From the NCBI RefSeq assembly GCF_001874625.1, contig NZ_CP017671.1, forward strand, positions 992,001-1,056,000: a stretch of 64,000 bases of DNA, read 5' to 3'. This document shows positions 16,334-26,473 of this stretch, in pieces (positions within the stretch are counted from its first letter, which is position 1; each line of letters opens with the position of its first letter). Source of the stretch: Providencia rettgeri (GTDB lineage: Bacteria > Pseudomonadota > Gammaproteobacteria > Enterobacterales > Enterobacteriaceae). The notes below the pieces were generated by a model that was not told the DNA's origin, searched no databases, and worked only from the letters and a program-made list of their open reading frames with translations. Both the position numbers and the translations under genes were made by a program.

Positions 16334-17242
16334 ATGAAAAATATAGAAACAAAGTGGCTATATGATTTTTTAACACTGGAGTCATGTCGGCATTTTTCTC
16401 ATGCAGCAGAACAACGAAATATTTCTCAACCTGCTTTTAGTCGCCGAATCAAGGCATTAGAAGAAGCAATAGGTGTTGAATTGTTTGATAGAACCACATC
16501 CCCTTTACAGCTTTCTGAAGAAGGCAAAATATTCCATTCCCAAGCTCGTAGCTTATTGCAGCAATTAGAATGTAACTTAAATGAATTATCTGGGCACAAT
16601 GTGCTGAGTCTGCCCAATATTAAAATTGCTGCGGCGCATTCGCTGTCATTAAGCTTATTGCCTAAGTTAGTTCATGCATTATCAGGTTATGGGGAAGAAT
16701 TTGTCTATCATGTTGAAGCCATTGATGTGGTTCAAGTGGTAAATACGTTGCGAGAAGGGAAGAGCGATTTTATCATTTCATTTTATGATGAGGATTTAAT
16801 GCAGTCGCCATTTTCTTGTTTAAATGTGTTTGAGTCCGAGTTGTACCCAATTTGTGCAGCGGATGAGTTTGGCAAACCGTTATTTGATATCTACCAACCT
16901 CAAGTACCGTTATTGAACTACACCAGTGCTTCTTATATGGGAAGGTTAGTTAATCGTCGATTAAGTGAGTTTGGTGCGATTAACTCTAAAACACTCTTTA
17001 TGTCATCAATGAGCGAATTGCTAAAAAATATGGCATTGGATGGTCACGGAATTGCATGGTTGCCGATTTACTCGGTAGTTAATGAGTTAAAAGAAAAAAA
17101 ACTAGTCTGTCTCAACACCCCAGAATTAACGATACCTATTCAAGCTTACATTTACCGCATGGATACTCGCTTGAATAAAACAGCAGAGGATTTTTGGCGT
17201 ATTTTAAAGAAAAATATTCCAGAAGATTTACGGCATTTGTAA
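16334..17242 (+). CDS. LysR-family regulator, HypT/YjiE-like
   Basis: The 302-residue protein is LysR-type: an N-terminal helix-turn-helix (FSHAAEQRNISQPAFSRRIK) and a C-terminal effector-binding domain. Its N-terminus (NIETKWLYDFLTLE), the stretch PLQLSEEGKIFHSQ and the C-terminal segment MSELLKNMALDGHGIAWLP closely follow my recollection of E. coli HypT (YjiE/QseD), the hypochlorite-responsive regulator. It is divergently transcribed from the racemase-dcuA operon, the usual position of a LysR gene relative to its target. It may therefore be a paralogue that controls that operon rather than a true oxidative-stress regulator. Confidence 0.8.
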   Translation: MKNIETKWLYDFLTLESCRHFSHAAEQRNISQPAFSRRIKALEEAIGVELFDRTTSPLQLSEEGKIFHSQARSLLQQLECNLNELSGHNVLSLPNIKIAAAHSLSLSLLPKLVHALSGYGEEFVYHVEAIDVVQVVNTLREGKSDFIISFYDEDLMQSPFSCLNVFESELYPICAADEFGKPLFDIYQPQVPLLNYTSASYMGRLVNRRLSEFGAINSKTLFMSSMSELLKNMALDGHGIAWLPIYSVVNELKEKKLVCLNTPELTIPIQAYIYRMDTRLNKTAEDFWRILKKNIPEDLRHL

Positions 17243-18172
17243 TGGAAAAGGAATAATTTATGATACATAACATCTGGATATATTGAGCGTTATCCTACGA
17301 TGATATTGATGGGGTCTTAGCTGGTAATTAAGTCATAAGGTGTATAAAAGACCTCTATTCAGGTAGTCAGATTAATTATGTAGCCTTAATTTTAGCTTGT
17401 ATTCCGTCAATGATTATCAGCGCTTGGGGTCTTACCCTGGAAAATAGCTTTAGTTTTTAGTGAATGTTTAAGCTTATCGTTGCTGAGAGAGTATTTTTGG
17501 GTGTGTGACCAACACCTATTTGGAAAACATGTTTAGGTTTCTTAAAGAAAACTTTAATTTACTCTCTTTTAGATTGTCTTATTTGGATTGGTTATTTGTG
17601 GTTAAAAGAAAAAAAGTACTTTAATAGACAAAATATTATTAATGTATTCTCTTCAGCGTTAGCTAAAAATGAGAATGAGTGTCAATAAGTTTTGACTTTA
17701 CTTAAAAATTGATTATCGGAACTGTATTAAATACTAAGCTTTTACATATCTGTGATATGGCAAAATCAGCCTACTGTTATAGGTAATTTTTGCTATAGCT
17801 TTTTCCCTTAGGGGCTGCTCATATATTAGGGTAAGCTTTGGTTTTTATATAACCATCTGTAATTAAAGGGTTTGTTTTTATCGGTGTGTTGTGAAGTAGC
17901 AGGCTTGGGATGAAAAAGCTTGCCGGATAAGTCGAGTAGTTATTTGCTTATGCTAACGAAAAATTTAAAAATATAGTAGGTGCTTTTTATTTGGATATTA
18001 AAAAACAGAGGAATATCATTTATTGACAATTGAAAAATGAACTAATTGTTTTTATTGAATTTAGTTTCGATTTTTTTATTGATAATCTTACTGATCACTC
18101 TATTATGAGTATAGTTTCAATTATAAATCATTTCTAATATTTAAATATTGTTATGTTAATTTAGGAGTATCC
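17243..18172. other. 930-bp region without an intact gene
   Basis: No frame of useful length is open. One short plus-strand stretch (about 17356-17457) reads like a membrane segment (NYVALILACIPSMIISAWG) and may be the remains of a transporter gene, but the flanking frames are broken and no family is recognisable. The right end is the A+T-rich leader of amtB, without a recognisable sigma-54 (GG-N10-GC) promoter. Confidence 0.4.
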
Positions 18173-19417
18173 ATGGAGAATATATTGTCAATTTTGGATG
18201 TCCCAAATACTGCATTTATGCTGCTTTGTACGAGCCTTGTTATGCTAATGACTCCTGGACTTGCTTTTTTCTATGGTGGATTAGTCTCTCGTAAAAGCGT
18301 TATTACTATTATGTCCCAGAGTTTTTTTTCTATGGGGTGGGTGGCAATTATTTGGTTTGTAGTTGGTTATTCATTATCGTTCGGTCCCTCGATTAATGGG
18401 ATTGTCGGTGACCCATTTTATTATGCATTCTTGAATAACATAAGCCCTCAAACGATGTATACCGGTAATGATGGCGGCTTACCAATACTGGTTCATTTTG
18501 GATATCAAATGATGTTTGCGATTATTACTCCAGCCTTAATTACCGGGGCTTTCGCAAATAGAGTTAATTTCCCTGCTTATCTCGTATTCTTAACCCTATG
18601 GACATTATTTGTCTATGCACCGTTCGTTCATATGGTGTGGAGCCCAGATGGTATTTTTGCTAAATGGGGCGTTGTTGATTTTGCGGGGGGTATTGTCGTT
18701 CACGCAACAGCAGGTTTCGCTGCAATTGCTTCAGCGTTATATGTCGGTAAAAGAGCCGTTAAATCGGATGGTACTCACAATATTCCGTATATTGCACTTG
18801 GCGCGGCTTTATTGTGGTTCGGTTGGTATGGTTTTAACGCGGGCTCTGAATTGCAAGTCAATACTGTAACTGTTTCAGCGTTTATTACTACAGATATCGC
18901 CGCCGCATTTGCAGCAATTACTTGGTTTATTATTGAACGCTTCCATACAGGAAAACCTAAACTTGTCGGTTTTTTAACAGGGGCTGTAGCAGGGTTAGCT
19001 ACTATCACACCGGCTTCGGGGTATGTTTCAATAGGTTCTGCAGCAATTATTGGGGTTATTGCCAGTATCGTCTGCTATACCTGTGTTTTCTTAGTCCGAC
19101 GCCATTTAGATGATGCATTAGATGTTTTCGGTGTGCACGGTGTCGGTGGTATTACAGGCTCAATTTTAGTCGGTGTATTTGCATCAACGGTTTGGAATGC
19201 GAAAGGTCCCGCGGGGTTAATTGAAGGTAACGGCATGCAAATTGTGAAGCAAACTGTAGCTGTTGTCTTTACCAGTATTTGGTCCTTTGTCTTTACAATC
19301 TTAATTCTTTGGATAATCAATAAATTTACGCCAGTTAGAGTCGACCAAAATGCGGTTGGTGACAATTTAGATATTGTTGGATTTGACGAAGACGCGTACC
19401 GAGAAAAAGCAGATTAG
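18173..19417 (+). CDS. amtB: AmtB-type ammonium transporter
   Basis: The 414-residue protein has 11 predicted membrane helices. Signature blocks of the Amt/MEP family are TPGLAFFYGGLVSRK, VDFAGGIVVHATAGFAA (a conserved pore region with the first twin histidine) and VFGVHGVGGITGS (second histidine). No cleavable signal peptide like that of E. coli AmtB is seen. No glnK lies beside it, unlike the usual glnK-amtB operon. It precedes the nickel-importer/urease block in the same direction, so its job is probably to balance ammonia made from urea. Urease loci of Yersinia and Morganella also carry an Amt gene. Confidence 0.92.
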   Translation: MENILSILDVPNTAFMLLCTSLVMLMTPGLAFFYGGLVSRKSVITIMSQSFFSMGWVAIIWFVVGYSLSFGPSINGIVGDPFYYAFLNNISPQTMYTGNDGGLPILVHFGYQMMFAIITPALITGAFANRVNFPAYLVFLTLWTLFVYAPFVHMVWSPDGIFAKWGVVDFAGGIVVHATAGFAAIASALYVGKRAVKSDGTHNIPYIALGAALLWFGWYGFNAGSELQVNTVTVSAFITTDIAAAFAAITWFIIERFHTGKPKLVGFLTGAVAGLATITPASGYVSIGSAAIIGVIASIVCYTCVFLVRRHLDDALDVFGVHGVGGITGSILVGVFASTVWNAKGPAGLIEGNGMQIVKQTVAVVFTSIWSFVFTILILWIINKFTPVRVDQNAVGDNLDIVGFDEDAYREKAD

Positions 19418-19520
19418 TTAGCAAATATATTATTTCTTGCAGTTTATCCTAATTGGTGGGTTTATTTGAACCATCGGTTGGGGTAGCTGCTAAATACAGC
19501 TGGTAATTTAGGATGGGTAT

Positions 19521-21110
19521 ATGAAAAAGAAAATAGCAATAGCTATTCAGGCTATTTGTTTTATGGGGCTATCGATGGGTGCAAATGCTGCGACCGATAC
19601 ACAGCAACCACAAACTTTGCGTCTAGCGATTGGCTCTGAACCAACCGAGGGGTTTGACCCAATGTTAGGTTGGAGCCACGGCAGCTATTTACTTTTACAT
19701 AGCCCATTACTCAAGCAAAAAGCGGATTTGTCATGGCATAGTTACATGCTTGAGAAATATGAACATTCAGATGATGGTAAAGAGTGGACATTAAAATTAA
19801 AGGATGGACTTAAATTCTCCGATGGCTCCCCTTTAACGGCAAAAGATGTCGTTTTTACCTATAACAATGCCGCAGCAAGTGGTGGAAAAGTGGATATGGG
19901 GAACTTTGCTAAAGCGCAGGAGATTGACCCATCAACCGTTAAAATCACATTATCCTCACCCCAAAGCACCTTTATTAACGTTTTGGGCTCATTAGGCATT
20001 GTTTCAGCAGATAAATATGATGCAAAAAAATATGCACATAACCCTATCGGAGCAGGCCCCTACCGTTTAGTGAATTTCCAGCCGGGCCAGCAATTAATCG
20101 TAGAAAGAAACCCTTTCTATGCGGGGCCTAAAAACGATTTCGATAAAATGGTTTTTGTCTTTCTCAATGAAGATGGCGCTTTTGCTGCCGCTCAAAGTGG
20201 TGAACTAGATATTGTACGCATTCCCGCAGCTGTCGCGAGTAATGCTAAAGATGTCAAAAGTATGAAACTAATTGAACGCCATAGTGTTGAAAACCGAGGG
20301 ATTTCATTCCCAATTCCGCCAGCGGGCGAGAAAAATGCCTCAGGCGACCCAATTGGTAACGACATTACTTCTGATGTTGCTATTCGCAAAGCGATCAATT
20401 ACGCCATTGACCGCAAACTATTAGCAGATGCTGTTTTAGAAGGCTTTGCTATTCCTGCTTATACGGGCGTTGAAGGCTTGCCTTGGAATAACCCTCAATC
20501 TTCGTTTAAAGATGGAGATATTGAAAAAGCGAAATCTATACTGGAAGACGCTGGCTGGAAAATTAATAAAGACGGCTTAAGAGAAAAAGACGGTAAGGTT
20601 GCGAAATTGACACTGTGGTATGCCAGTGGTGATAGCACTCGTCGTGATTTAGCTCAAGCCGTAAGGGCTAGCTTAAAGCCGATTGGCATTGAGATGGATT
20701 TAAAATCAGGCAGTTGGGAAACCGTGGAAAAGTACATGCATGCCAACCCAACATTATTTGGGTGGGGGAGCCTTGACCCAATGGAACTGGTGCATAACTA
20801 CAGCAGCAAAGCGGCGGGTGTCGGGTTTTATAACGCAGGTTACTATAAAAATCCCGCAGTTGATAAGGTGATAGAAGAAGCACTTCGCCAACCAGATCAA
20901 GATGCCGCTATTCCATTTTGGCAAAAAGTGGATTGGGATGGACAAACAGGAACTGGTATTCAAGGTGACGCCGCTTGGGCTTGGTTAATGAACGTACAAC
21001 ATCTTTATTTATTGAATAACTGTGTTGAGCTAGGTAAAGGGGCACCTGAAATCCACGGTTCATGGTCAGTGTTGAATAATGTTGATGACTGGGCTTGGAC
21101 CTGCAAGTAA
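19521..21110 (+). CDS. yntA: Periplasmic binding protein of a nickel/peptide-type ABC importer
   Basis: The 529-residue precursor has a signal peptide cleaved after GANAA. It belongs to the DppA/NikA (SBP family 5) class, with EKYEHSDDGKEWTLKLKDG, FSDGSPLTAKDVVFTYN and IGAGPYRLVNFQPGQQL. Its position between an ammonium carrier and a urease operon matches the Yersinia yntABCDE nickel importer, which supplies the urease metal. The symbol is given by analogy. It begins a tightly overlapping gene series (TAATG with the next gene). A general peptide importer is the alternative, but the urease context makes nickel (perhaps as a nickel-histidine chelate) the better guess. Confidence 0.8.
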   Translation: MKKKIAIAIQAICFMGLSMGANAATDTQQPQTLRLAIGSEPTEGFDPMLGWSHGSYLLLHSPLLKQKADLSWHSYMLEKYEHSDDGKEWTLKLKDGLKFSDGSPLTAKDVVFTYNNAAASGGKVDMGNFAKAQEIDPSTVKITLSSPQSTFINVLGSLGIVSADKYDAKKYAHNPIGAGPYRLVNFQPGQQLIVERNPFYAGPKNDFDKMVFVFLNEDGAFAAAQSGELDIVRIPAAVASNAKDVKSMKLIERHSVENRGISFPIPPAGEKNASGDPIGNDITSDVAIRKAINYAIDRKLLADAVLEGFAIPAYTGVEGLPWNNPQSSFKDGDIEKAKSILEDAGWKINKDGLREKDGKVAKLTLWYASGDSTRRDLAQAVRASLKPIGIEMDLKSGSWETVEKYMHANPTLFGWGSLDPMELVHNYSSKAAGVGFYNAGYYKNPAVDKVIEEALRQPDQDAAIPFWQKVDWDGQTGTGIQGDAAWAWLMNVQHLYLLNNCVELGKGAPEIHGSWSVLNNVDDWAWTCK

Positions 21111-22078
21111 TGCGGACAACCATAGGGCTTTTGTTCAGGTTTATCTGTTTATTAGTGGTGACTGCATTTGGGGTTTTTATTCTCCTTAGCTATTCACCTA
21201 TAGACCCAATTAAAGCCTATATTGGTAATGATTTAATGCATGTTCCCCCAGACCAGTATCCGTTGATTGCGGCTCGCTGGGGGCTTGACCAACCATTGTG
21301 GATGCAGTTTTGGCGTTGGTTTTCTCAGTTGTTACAAGGTGATATGGGGTATTCCATGCTCTATAACATCCCTGTATCACAGGTGATTACCGATAGGTTA
21401 GCGCCATCGTTAGCTTTGTTATTATCGGCGTGGCTGTTTTCTGGGGTGATTGGTTTTGGTTTGGGGCTGATAGCAGGGCGCTACCTAAATAGATGGCCAG
21501 ATAAAATTATTTCAACGCTATCTTATTTATTGGCGTCGATCCCCGTTTTTTGGGTTGGTTTACTGTTATTGTCACTTTTTGCTGTTTCACTACAGTGGGC
21601 ACCGATTTGTTGCGCTTGGCCGATTGGCTTAGATGAACAATCATCCACACTGTCACAAAAAGTGCACCATCTTGTGTTACCTGTAGTGGCTCTAGGGATG
21701 TTAGGCATTGGTAATATAGCTCTGCATACTCGTTCGAAAGTTGCTGAGGTGATGAACAGTGAGTTTATCCACTACGCGAAAGCTCAAGGGGATAAAGGGT
21801 GGTCGATGATAAGCTTTCATGTGGTAAAACATGCGATTACACCCGCAATATGTTTACAGTTCGCCTCTATTGGTGAGTTGCTCAGCGGAGCATTACTAGC
21901 AGAAAAAGTGTTTGCTTATCCTGGATTAGGCCAAGCAACCATTGATGCTGGCTTACGTGGTGACATCCCTTTGTTAATGGGGATCGTGATGCTATGTGCG
22001 GTAGTGATTTTCTTTAGTAATAGTATCTCTGACATGATGCTTGAGAGAGTGAATAAAGGGGTACTCCGAGAGCCATGA
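21110..22078 (+). CDS. yntB: ABC importer permease 1 (NikB-like)
   Basis: The permease has 322 residues from the ATG at 21110, which overlaps the stop of the binding-protein gene by one base. The longer start at 21095 lies within that gene. It has six membrane segments, the DppB/NikB-type N-terminus (LLSYSPIDPIKAYIG), and the EAA-like loop with KAQGDKGWSMISFHVVKHA that contacts the ATPases. It would pair with the next permease as a heterodimer for nickel uptake. Confidence 0.85.
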   Translation: MRTTIGLLFRFICLLVVTAFGVFILLSYSPIDPIKAYIGNDLMHVPPDQYPLIAARWGLDQPLWMQFWRWFSQLLQGDMGYSMLYNIPVSQVITDRLAPSLALLLSAWLFSGVIGFGLGLIAGRYLNRWPDKIISTLSYLLASIPVFWVGLLLLSLFAVSLQWAPICCAWPIGLDEQSSTLSQKVHHLVLPVVALGMLGIGNIALHTRSKVAEVMNSEFIHYAKAQGDKGWSMISFHVVKHAITPAICLQFASIGELLSGALLAEKVFAYPGLGQATIDAGLRGDIPLLMGIVMLCAVVIFFSNSISDMMLERVNKGVLREP

Positions 22079-22881
22079 CTTATAACCCAAATAAAGCCTT
22101 AATTAAGTTAGTTATTTCATTGTTATGTTTATTGGTTTTAGGGGCTTATGCCGCATGGCTTTCTCAAACTGATGTGGATGTGAATTTACTCGACCGTCGA
22201 CAAGCGCCTTCATGGGCACATTTATTCGGTACGGATAATTTAGGTAGAGACTTGTGGGACAGAGTATTTCAAGGAATAGCGACCAGCTTACAAATTGGCA
22301 CCACCGCAGCATTATCGAGTGGAGTGATAGCGCTTGTGATGGCAAGTTTATCTTCGTTCAGTAGGACGATGGATTATGTTATTCGTGGCTGTATTGACTC
22401 CCTGTTAGCCTTGCCTCACTTGCTATTATTGATATTGATTTGCTTTACGTTAGGTGGTGGAAAAGTGGGCGTAATTTGGGCTGTTGCTTTGACTCATTGG
22501 CCAAAGCTAACGTTGGTCTTACGTTCCGAGTTGCTTCGAGTGCAACAAACAGATTACATCATGTTATCGAAACGGATTGGAAATAGTGCGCTTTACCGAT
22601 GCCGATATGACTATTTACCGATGATCCTTTCACAATGGTTAGTAGGGACGTTATTGATGTTCCCACATGCGATATTACACAGTGCGGCATTGAGTTTTTT
22701 GGGTTTTGGTTTGTCTCCACATGAAGCATCGTTAGGTATTTTACTTTCCGATGCATTGCGTTACTTAAGTACTGGTGCGTGGTGGTTAGCTATGTTTCCG
22801 GGCGTCGCATTAGTTGGGTTAGTGCTGTTATTTGATCAGTTTGCTAAAGCGGTACAACAATTATGGTTGAGGAGCGATTGA
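22075..22881 (+). CDS. yntC: ABC importer permease 2 (NikC-like)
   Basis: The 268-residue inner-membrane protein overlaps the preceding permease by 4 bases (ATGA). It shows the NikC/DppC hallmarks HLFGTDNLGRDLWDRVFQG near the N-terminus and SFLGFGLSPHEASLGILL near the C-terminus, around five to six helices. It forms the second half of the translocation pore. The gene is followed by the ATPase gene with another TGATG overlap. Confidence 0.85.
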   Translation: MTYNPNKALIKLVISLLCLLVLGAYAAWLSQTDVDVNLLDRRQAPSWAHLFGTDNLGRDLWDRVFQGIATSLQIGTTAALSSGVIALVMASLSSFSRTMDYVIRGCIDSLLALPHLLLLILICFTLGGGKVGVIWAVALTHWPKLTLVLRSELLRVQQTDYIMLSKRIGNSALYRCRYDYLPMILSQWLVGTLLMFPHAILHSAALSFLGFGLSPHEASLGILLSDALRYLSTGAWWLAMFPGVALVGLVLLFDQFAKAVQQLWLRSD

Positions 22882-23660
22882 TGCTAAGTTTTGATAACCT
22901 AACGATTGATGTTGCGAAATTTCGCTGGCTAGGCAAAAAGCGTTGGTCTCCACTTTTACAAGATATCTCATTGGATATTGCGCCAGGTGAAATGGTTGCA
23001 TTGGTAGGAGGAAGTGGAGAAGGGAAAAGTTTACTTCTACAAAGTAGTTTAGGTTTATTACCTGAAAATATGCGTTGTCGCGGTGATATTGTATTAAATG
23101 GGTGCCAGTTGACAGAAAAGTCAAAACAACAATATCGCGGTAATTCACTGTGCTATATCCCACAAGGGATTAGTGCATTAAATCCACTCATTAAGATAGG
23201 CCCTCAACTTGAACGTGCTGCGGTATTAAGTGGGCAGCATATTAAAATGCATGACGTTGCATTGCACTTACAGCAATACAATTTACAAGCAGACTTAATT
23301 CATAGTTATCCCAATAAGCTTTCAGGGGGAATGGCAAAACGCGTTCTCGCTTGTAGCGCGACGCTCTCCCAAGCTGAATATATTCTTGCGGATGAAATTT
23401 CATCATGGCTAGATGATGAACATGCGATACAACTTCTACAACATATCAAATCTCTTTGCTTTGCTGGTAAAGGTGTTTTATGGGTTACTCACGACCTTGC
23501 AATGGCGGTGCGTTTTGCTGATCGCATTGCGTTATTGCGTAATGGTGTTTTAGAAGAAGTACTCAGCAGTGAAATATTAAAGCAAGGCGGAGGAGGGAAG
23601 TGGTTTCAATCTCTATGGAATTCTTTGCCTGAACAACAGTTTATGAATTGGACTCAGTGA
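22881..23660 (+). CDS. yntD: ABC importer ATPase 1 (NikD-like)
   Basis: The ATPase has 259 residues from the ATG at 22881 (TGATG overlap with the permease); an upstream ATG at 22863 would extend into the permease. Walker A is GGSGEGKS, the ABC signature appears as LSGGMAKRV, and Walker B is YILADEIS, followed by LWVTHDLAMA with the switch histidine. NikD/OppD-type ATPases act with a second ATPase (NikE/OppF-type). That partner is not next to this gene but appears about 9.5 kb downstream at 33170, beyond urease. Confidence 0.85.
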   Translation: MLSFDNLTIDVAKFRWLGKKRWSPLLQDISLDIAPGEMVALVGGSGEGKSLLLQSSLGLLPENMRCRGDIVLNGCQLTEKSKQQYRGNSLCYIPQGISALNPLIKIGPQLERAAVLSGQHIKMHDVALHLQQYNLQADLIHSYPNKLSGGMAKRVLACSATLSQAEYILADEISSWLDDEHAIQLLQHIKSLCFAGKGVLWVTHDLAMAVRFADRIALLRNGVLEEVLSSEILKQGGGGKWFQSLWNSLPEQQFMNWTQ

Positions 23661-23881
23661 ATAAATATTATTTAAAAATTAAATGTAGGAAGTCATCAAT
23701 AAATAAAAACTCTTATTTCGATTATCTTAATTTGAGTGTTTGTTGGTGTGAATTTTATTTATTTAACTCGTCGTTATTAGATATTTAACTCAATTTATAT
23801 TTAAAAATAAAATGAGTTATTCGCTCATAAAATGATTACTTATCAGTATTAACACTAAGCTTTATCAATTGAGGAGGCGTT

Positions 23882-24184
23882 ATGCAGTTAACCCCAAGAG
23901 AAATTGAAAAATTGATGGTTTACACACTTGCTGATGTGGCTGAAAAACGCCGCGCACGTGGCGTGAAATTAAATTATCCCGAAGCCGTTGCCATTATCAC
24001 GGTTACTGCACTTGAAGGTGCCCGTGATGGTAAAACCGTTGAGGATGTGATGAAAGAAGCAGCGACTGTTTTAACAAAAAAAGACGTTATGGATGGCGTG
24101 GAAGACTTAATTCCAAATGTTCAAGTAGAAGCTATTTTTACTGATGGTACTCGCTTAGTGACCGTCCATAATCCGATTAAATAA
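23882..24184 (+). CDS. ureA: Urease gamma subunit
   Basis: The 100-residue protein begins [20 protein letters not shown] and matches the urease gamma subunit over its whole length, including [20 protein letters not shown]-type C-terminal sequence. The start is preceded by GAGGAGG. A 220-bp A+T-rich leader separates it from the importer ATPase, so the urease operon probably has its own promoter. No ureR gene lies next to it, so expression is not of the urea-inducible UreR type. Confidence 0.97.
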   Translation: MQLTPREIEKLMVYTLADVAEKRRARGVKLNYPEAVAIITVTALEGARDGKTVEDVMKEAATVLTKKDVMDGVEDLIPNVQVEAIFTDGTRLVTVHNPIK

Positions 24185-24203
24185 ATGAAGGATGAGGTGA
24201 AAT

Positions 24204-24629
24204 ATGAGTAATTCAAAAACAAACATTAAAGCCCCGACTCCTTTAGGTGGTGTTATTTTTGCAGATGAGCCTATTGAGTTCAACGTTGGCAAACCTGAAA
24301 CAAAAATTAAAGTCCGTAATACCGGTGACAGGCCTGTGCAAATTGGTTCCCACTTTCATTTTTTTGAAGTTAACCATGCATTAGAGTTCGACCGTGCAGC
24401 GGCTTACGGTAAGCGTTTAAATATTGCCTCTACAACGGCAATTCGTTTTGAGCCAGGTGATGAAGTAGAAGTTTCACTGATCCCTTATGGCGGAAAACAA
24501 AGTGTCTATGGGTTTAATAACCTTGTTGATGGTTGGGCGGGTGACAACGTTGCCGCTACTGAACGTCCTGCTAAAGCAATCGCCTTAAATAAAGCAATTG
24601 CTCGTGGTTTTAAGCATAAGGAACAGTAA
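24204..24629 (+). CDS. ureB: Urease beta subunit
   Basis: The 141 residues contain the conserved beta-subunit core GGVIFADEPIEFNVGKPE, VRNTGDRPVQIGSHFHFFEVN and GKRLNIASTTAIRFEPGD. It carries an N-terminal extension and a longer C-terminal tail than the roughly 105-residue beta subunits of Klebsiella, as in Yersinia-type ureases. It assembles with UreA and UreC in the (abc)3 enzyme. Spacing to ureA is 19 bp with a GGATGAGG site. Confidence 0.97.
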   Translation: MSNSKTNIKAPTPLGGVIFADEPIEFNVGKPETKIKVRNTGDRPVQIGSHFHFFEVNHALEFDRAAAYGKRLNIASTTAIRFEPGDEVEVSLIPYGGKQSVYGFNNLVDGWAGDNVAATERPAKAIALNKAIARGFKHKEQ

Positions 24630-24691
24630 GCGCGTTAGATGTCAGTAATGATGAATAACAATGCACCTTCTTAACATTAAAGGTAAATAAC

Positions 24692-26410
24692 ATGCCAAAA
24701 ATTTCTAGACAAGAATACAACGGTTTATTCGGGCCAACAGTAGGCGATAAAATTCGTTTAGGCGATACCGACTTATATATTGAAATCGAAAAAGATTTAC
24801 GTGGATATGGCGAAGAGTCTGTCTATGGTGGAGGTAAATCTTTACGTGATGGTATGGGAGCAAATAACACTTTTACCAGCGACAATGGCGTTTTAGATTT
24901 AGTTATCACTAACGTCACCATCGTGGATGCACGTTTAGGTGTCATTAAAGCCGATGTGGGGATTAAAGCGGGTAAAATTGTTGGTGTAGGGAAAAGTGGT
25001 AACCCAAATATTCAAGATAACATCACACCGGGCATGGTTGTCGGGGTATCTACGGATGCTATCTCTGGTGAACATTTAATCCTAACGGCTGCCGGTATTG
25101 ATACCCATATCCACTTGATTTCTCCGCAACAAGCCTATGCCGCGTTATCAAATGGTGTGACAACTTTCTTTGGTGGCGGTATTGGCCCAACTGATGGAAC
25201 TAACGGTACAACAGTGACGGCAGGCCCTTGGAACATGCGCTCTATGTTACGTGCTATCGAAGGTTTACCTATTAACGTGGGTATTTTAGGGAAAGGTAAC
25301 TCGTATACACGTGAGCCACTTATCGAACAATTAGTTGCAGGTGCTGCGGGGCTGAAAGTTCACGAAGACTGGGGCGCAACAGGGAACGCTATTCGTCATG
25401 CGTTACGTATTGCTGATGAATTTGATGTACAAATCTCAGTGCATACAGACAGCTTAAATGAAGGTGGTTATGTTGAAGACACCATCGAGGCCTTTGAAGG
25501 TAGAACTATTCACACCTACCATACAGAAGGTGCGGGTGGTGGACATGCTCCAGATATCATTAAAGTTGTTAGCCAACCTAACGTATTACCAAGTTCAACC
25601 AACCCAACGTTACCGTTTGGCGTGAATAGCCAGTCAGAGCTATTTGACATGATCATGGTATGTCATAACCTGAACCCAAATATCCCTTCGGATGTGTCAT
25701 TTGCGGAAAGCCGTGTTCGCCCTGAAACCATTGCAGCAGAAAACGTTCTGCATGATATGGGCGCTATTTCGATGTTCTCAAGTGACTCACAAGCGATGGG
25801 GCGTGTGGGGGAAAACTGGCTACGTATTGTCCAGACTGCGAACGCCATGAAAGCTTCCCGTGGCAAGCTACCTGAAGATGCTCCGGGTAATGATAACTTC
25901 CGTGTTCTGCGTTACGTGGCAAAAATCACAATCAACCCTGCAATTGCTCAAGGCATCAGCCATATCTTAGGCTCGATTGAAGTTGGCAAAATGGCCGATC
26001 TCGTATTATGGGACCCACGTATGTTTGGGGCTAAACCAAAACTGGTCATTAAAGGTGGCATGATCAACTGGGCTGCAATGGGTGATCCAAATGCATCCTT
26101 GCCAACACCTCAGCCTGTTTTCTATCGTCCAATGTTTGGTGCGATGGGTAAAACTGTCAATGACACCTGTGTGACTTTCGTTTCACAAGCAGCATTAGAT
26201 GATGGCATTAAAGAAAAAGCCGATCTTGAGCGCCAAGTGGTTGCAGTCAATAACTGCCGAGCTATCGGGAAACGTGATTTAGTGCGTAACGGTGAAACAC
26301 CAAATATCGAAGTTGATCCTGAAACTTTTGCTGTAAAAGTGAATGGTGAACACGCAACTTGCCAGCCGATTAGCGAAGCTGCAATGAATCAACGTTATTT
26401 CTTTAGCTAA
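24692..26410 (+). CDS. ureC: Urease alpha (catalytic) subunit
   Basis: The 572 residues keep every active-site element: His139 and His141 ([13 protein letters not shown]), the carbamylated Lys222 ([11 protein letters not shown]), His251 ([11 protein letters not shown]), His277 ([15 protein letters not shown]), the flap Cys324-His325 (MVCHNLNP) and Asp365 ([10 protein letters not shown]). Numbers count from this protein's Met. It hydrolyses urea to ammonia and carbamate using a dinuclear nickel centre. Full length and uninterrupted, it should be active when matured by UreD-F-G-E. Confidence 0.98.
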   Translation: MPKISRQEYNGLFGPTVGDKIRLGDTDLYIEIEKDLRGYGEESVYGGGKSLRDGMGANNTFTSDNGVLDLVITNVTIVDARLGVIKADVGIKAGKIVGVGKSGNPNIQDNITPGMVVGVSTDAISGEHLILTAAGIDTHIHLISPQQAYAALSNGVTTFFGGGIGPTDGTNGTTVTAGPWNMRSMLRAIEGLPINVGILGKGNSYTREPLIEQLVAGAAGLKVHEDWGATGNAIRHALRIADEFDVQISVHTDSLNEGGYVEDTIEAFEGRTIHTYHTEGAGGGHAPDIIKVVSQPNVLPSSTNPTLPFGVNSQSELFDMIMVCHNLNPNIPSDVSFAESRVRPETIAAENVLHDMGAISMFSSDSQAMGRVGENWLRIVQTANAMKASRGKLPEDAPGNDNFRVLRYVAKITINPAIAQGISHILGSIEVGKMADLVLWDPRMFGAKPKLVIKGGMINWAAMGDPNASLPTPQPVFYRPMFGAMGKTVNDTCVTFVSQAALDDGIKEKADLERQVVAVNNCRAIGKRDLVRNGETPNIEVDPETFAVKVNGEHATCQPISEAAMNQRYFFS

Positions 26411-26473
26411 TCAGTACATGTTTGGATTATCTGCCCGCCGGTGGTGGGCAGAATTAACATAAAAGGTAATATT

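Noticed and set aside
17356-17457. Transporter pseudogene
   Set aside because: Only about 34 codons look membrane-like. Flanking frames are closed and no family could be named, so it is mentioned only as part of the gene-free region.
23661-23881. ureR or a UreR-type operator before ureA
   Set aside because: No AraC-type gene is adjacent, and no paired UreR-like sites were recognised in the 220-bp leader.
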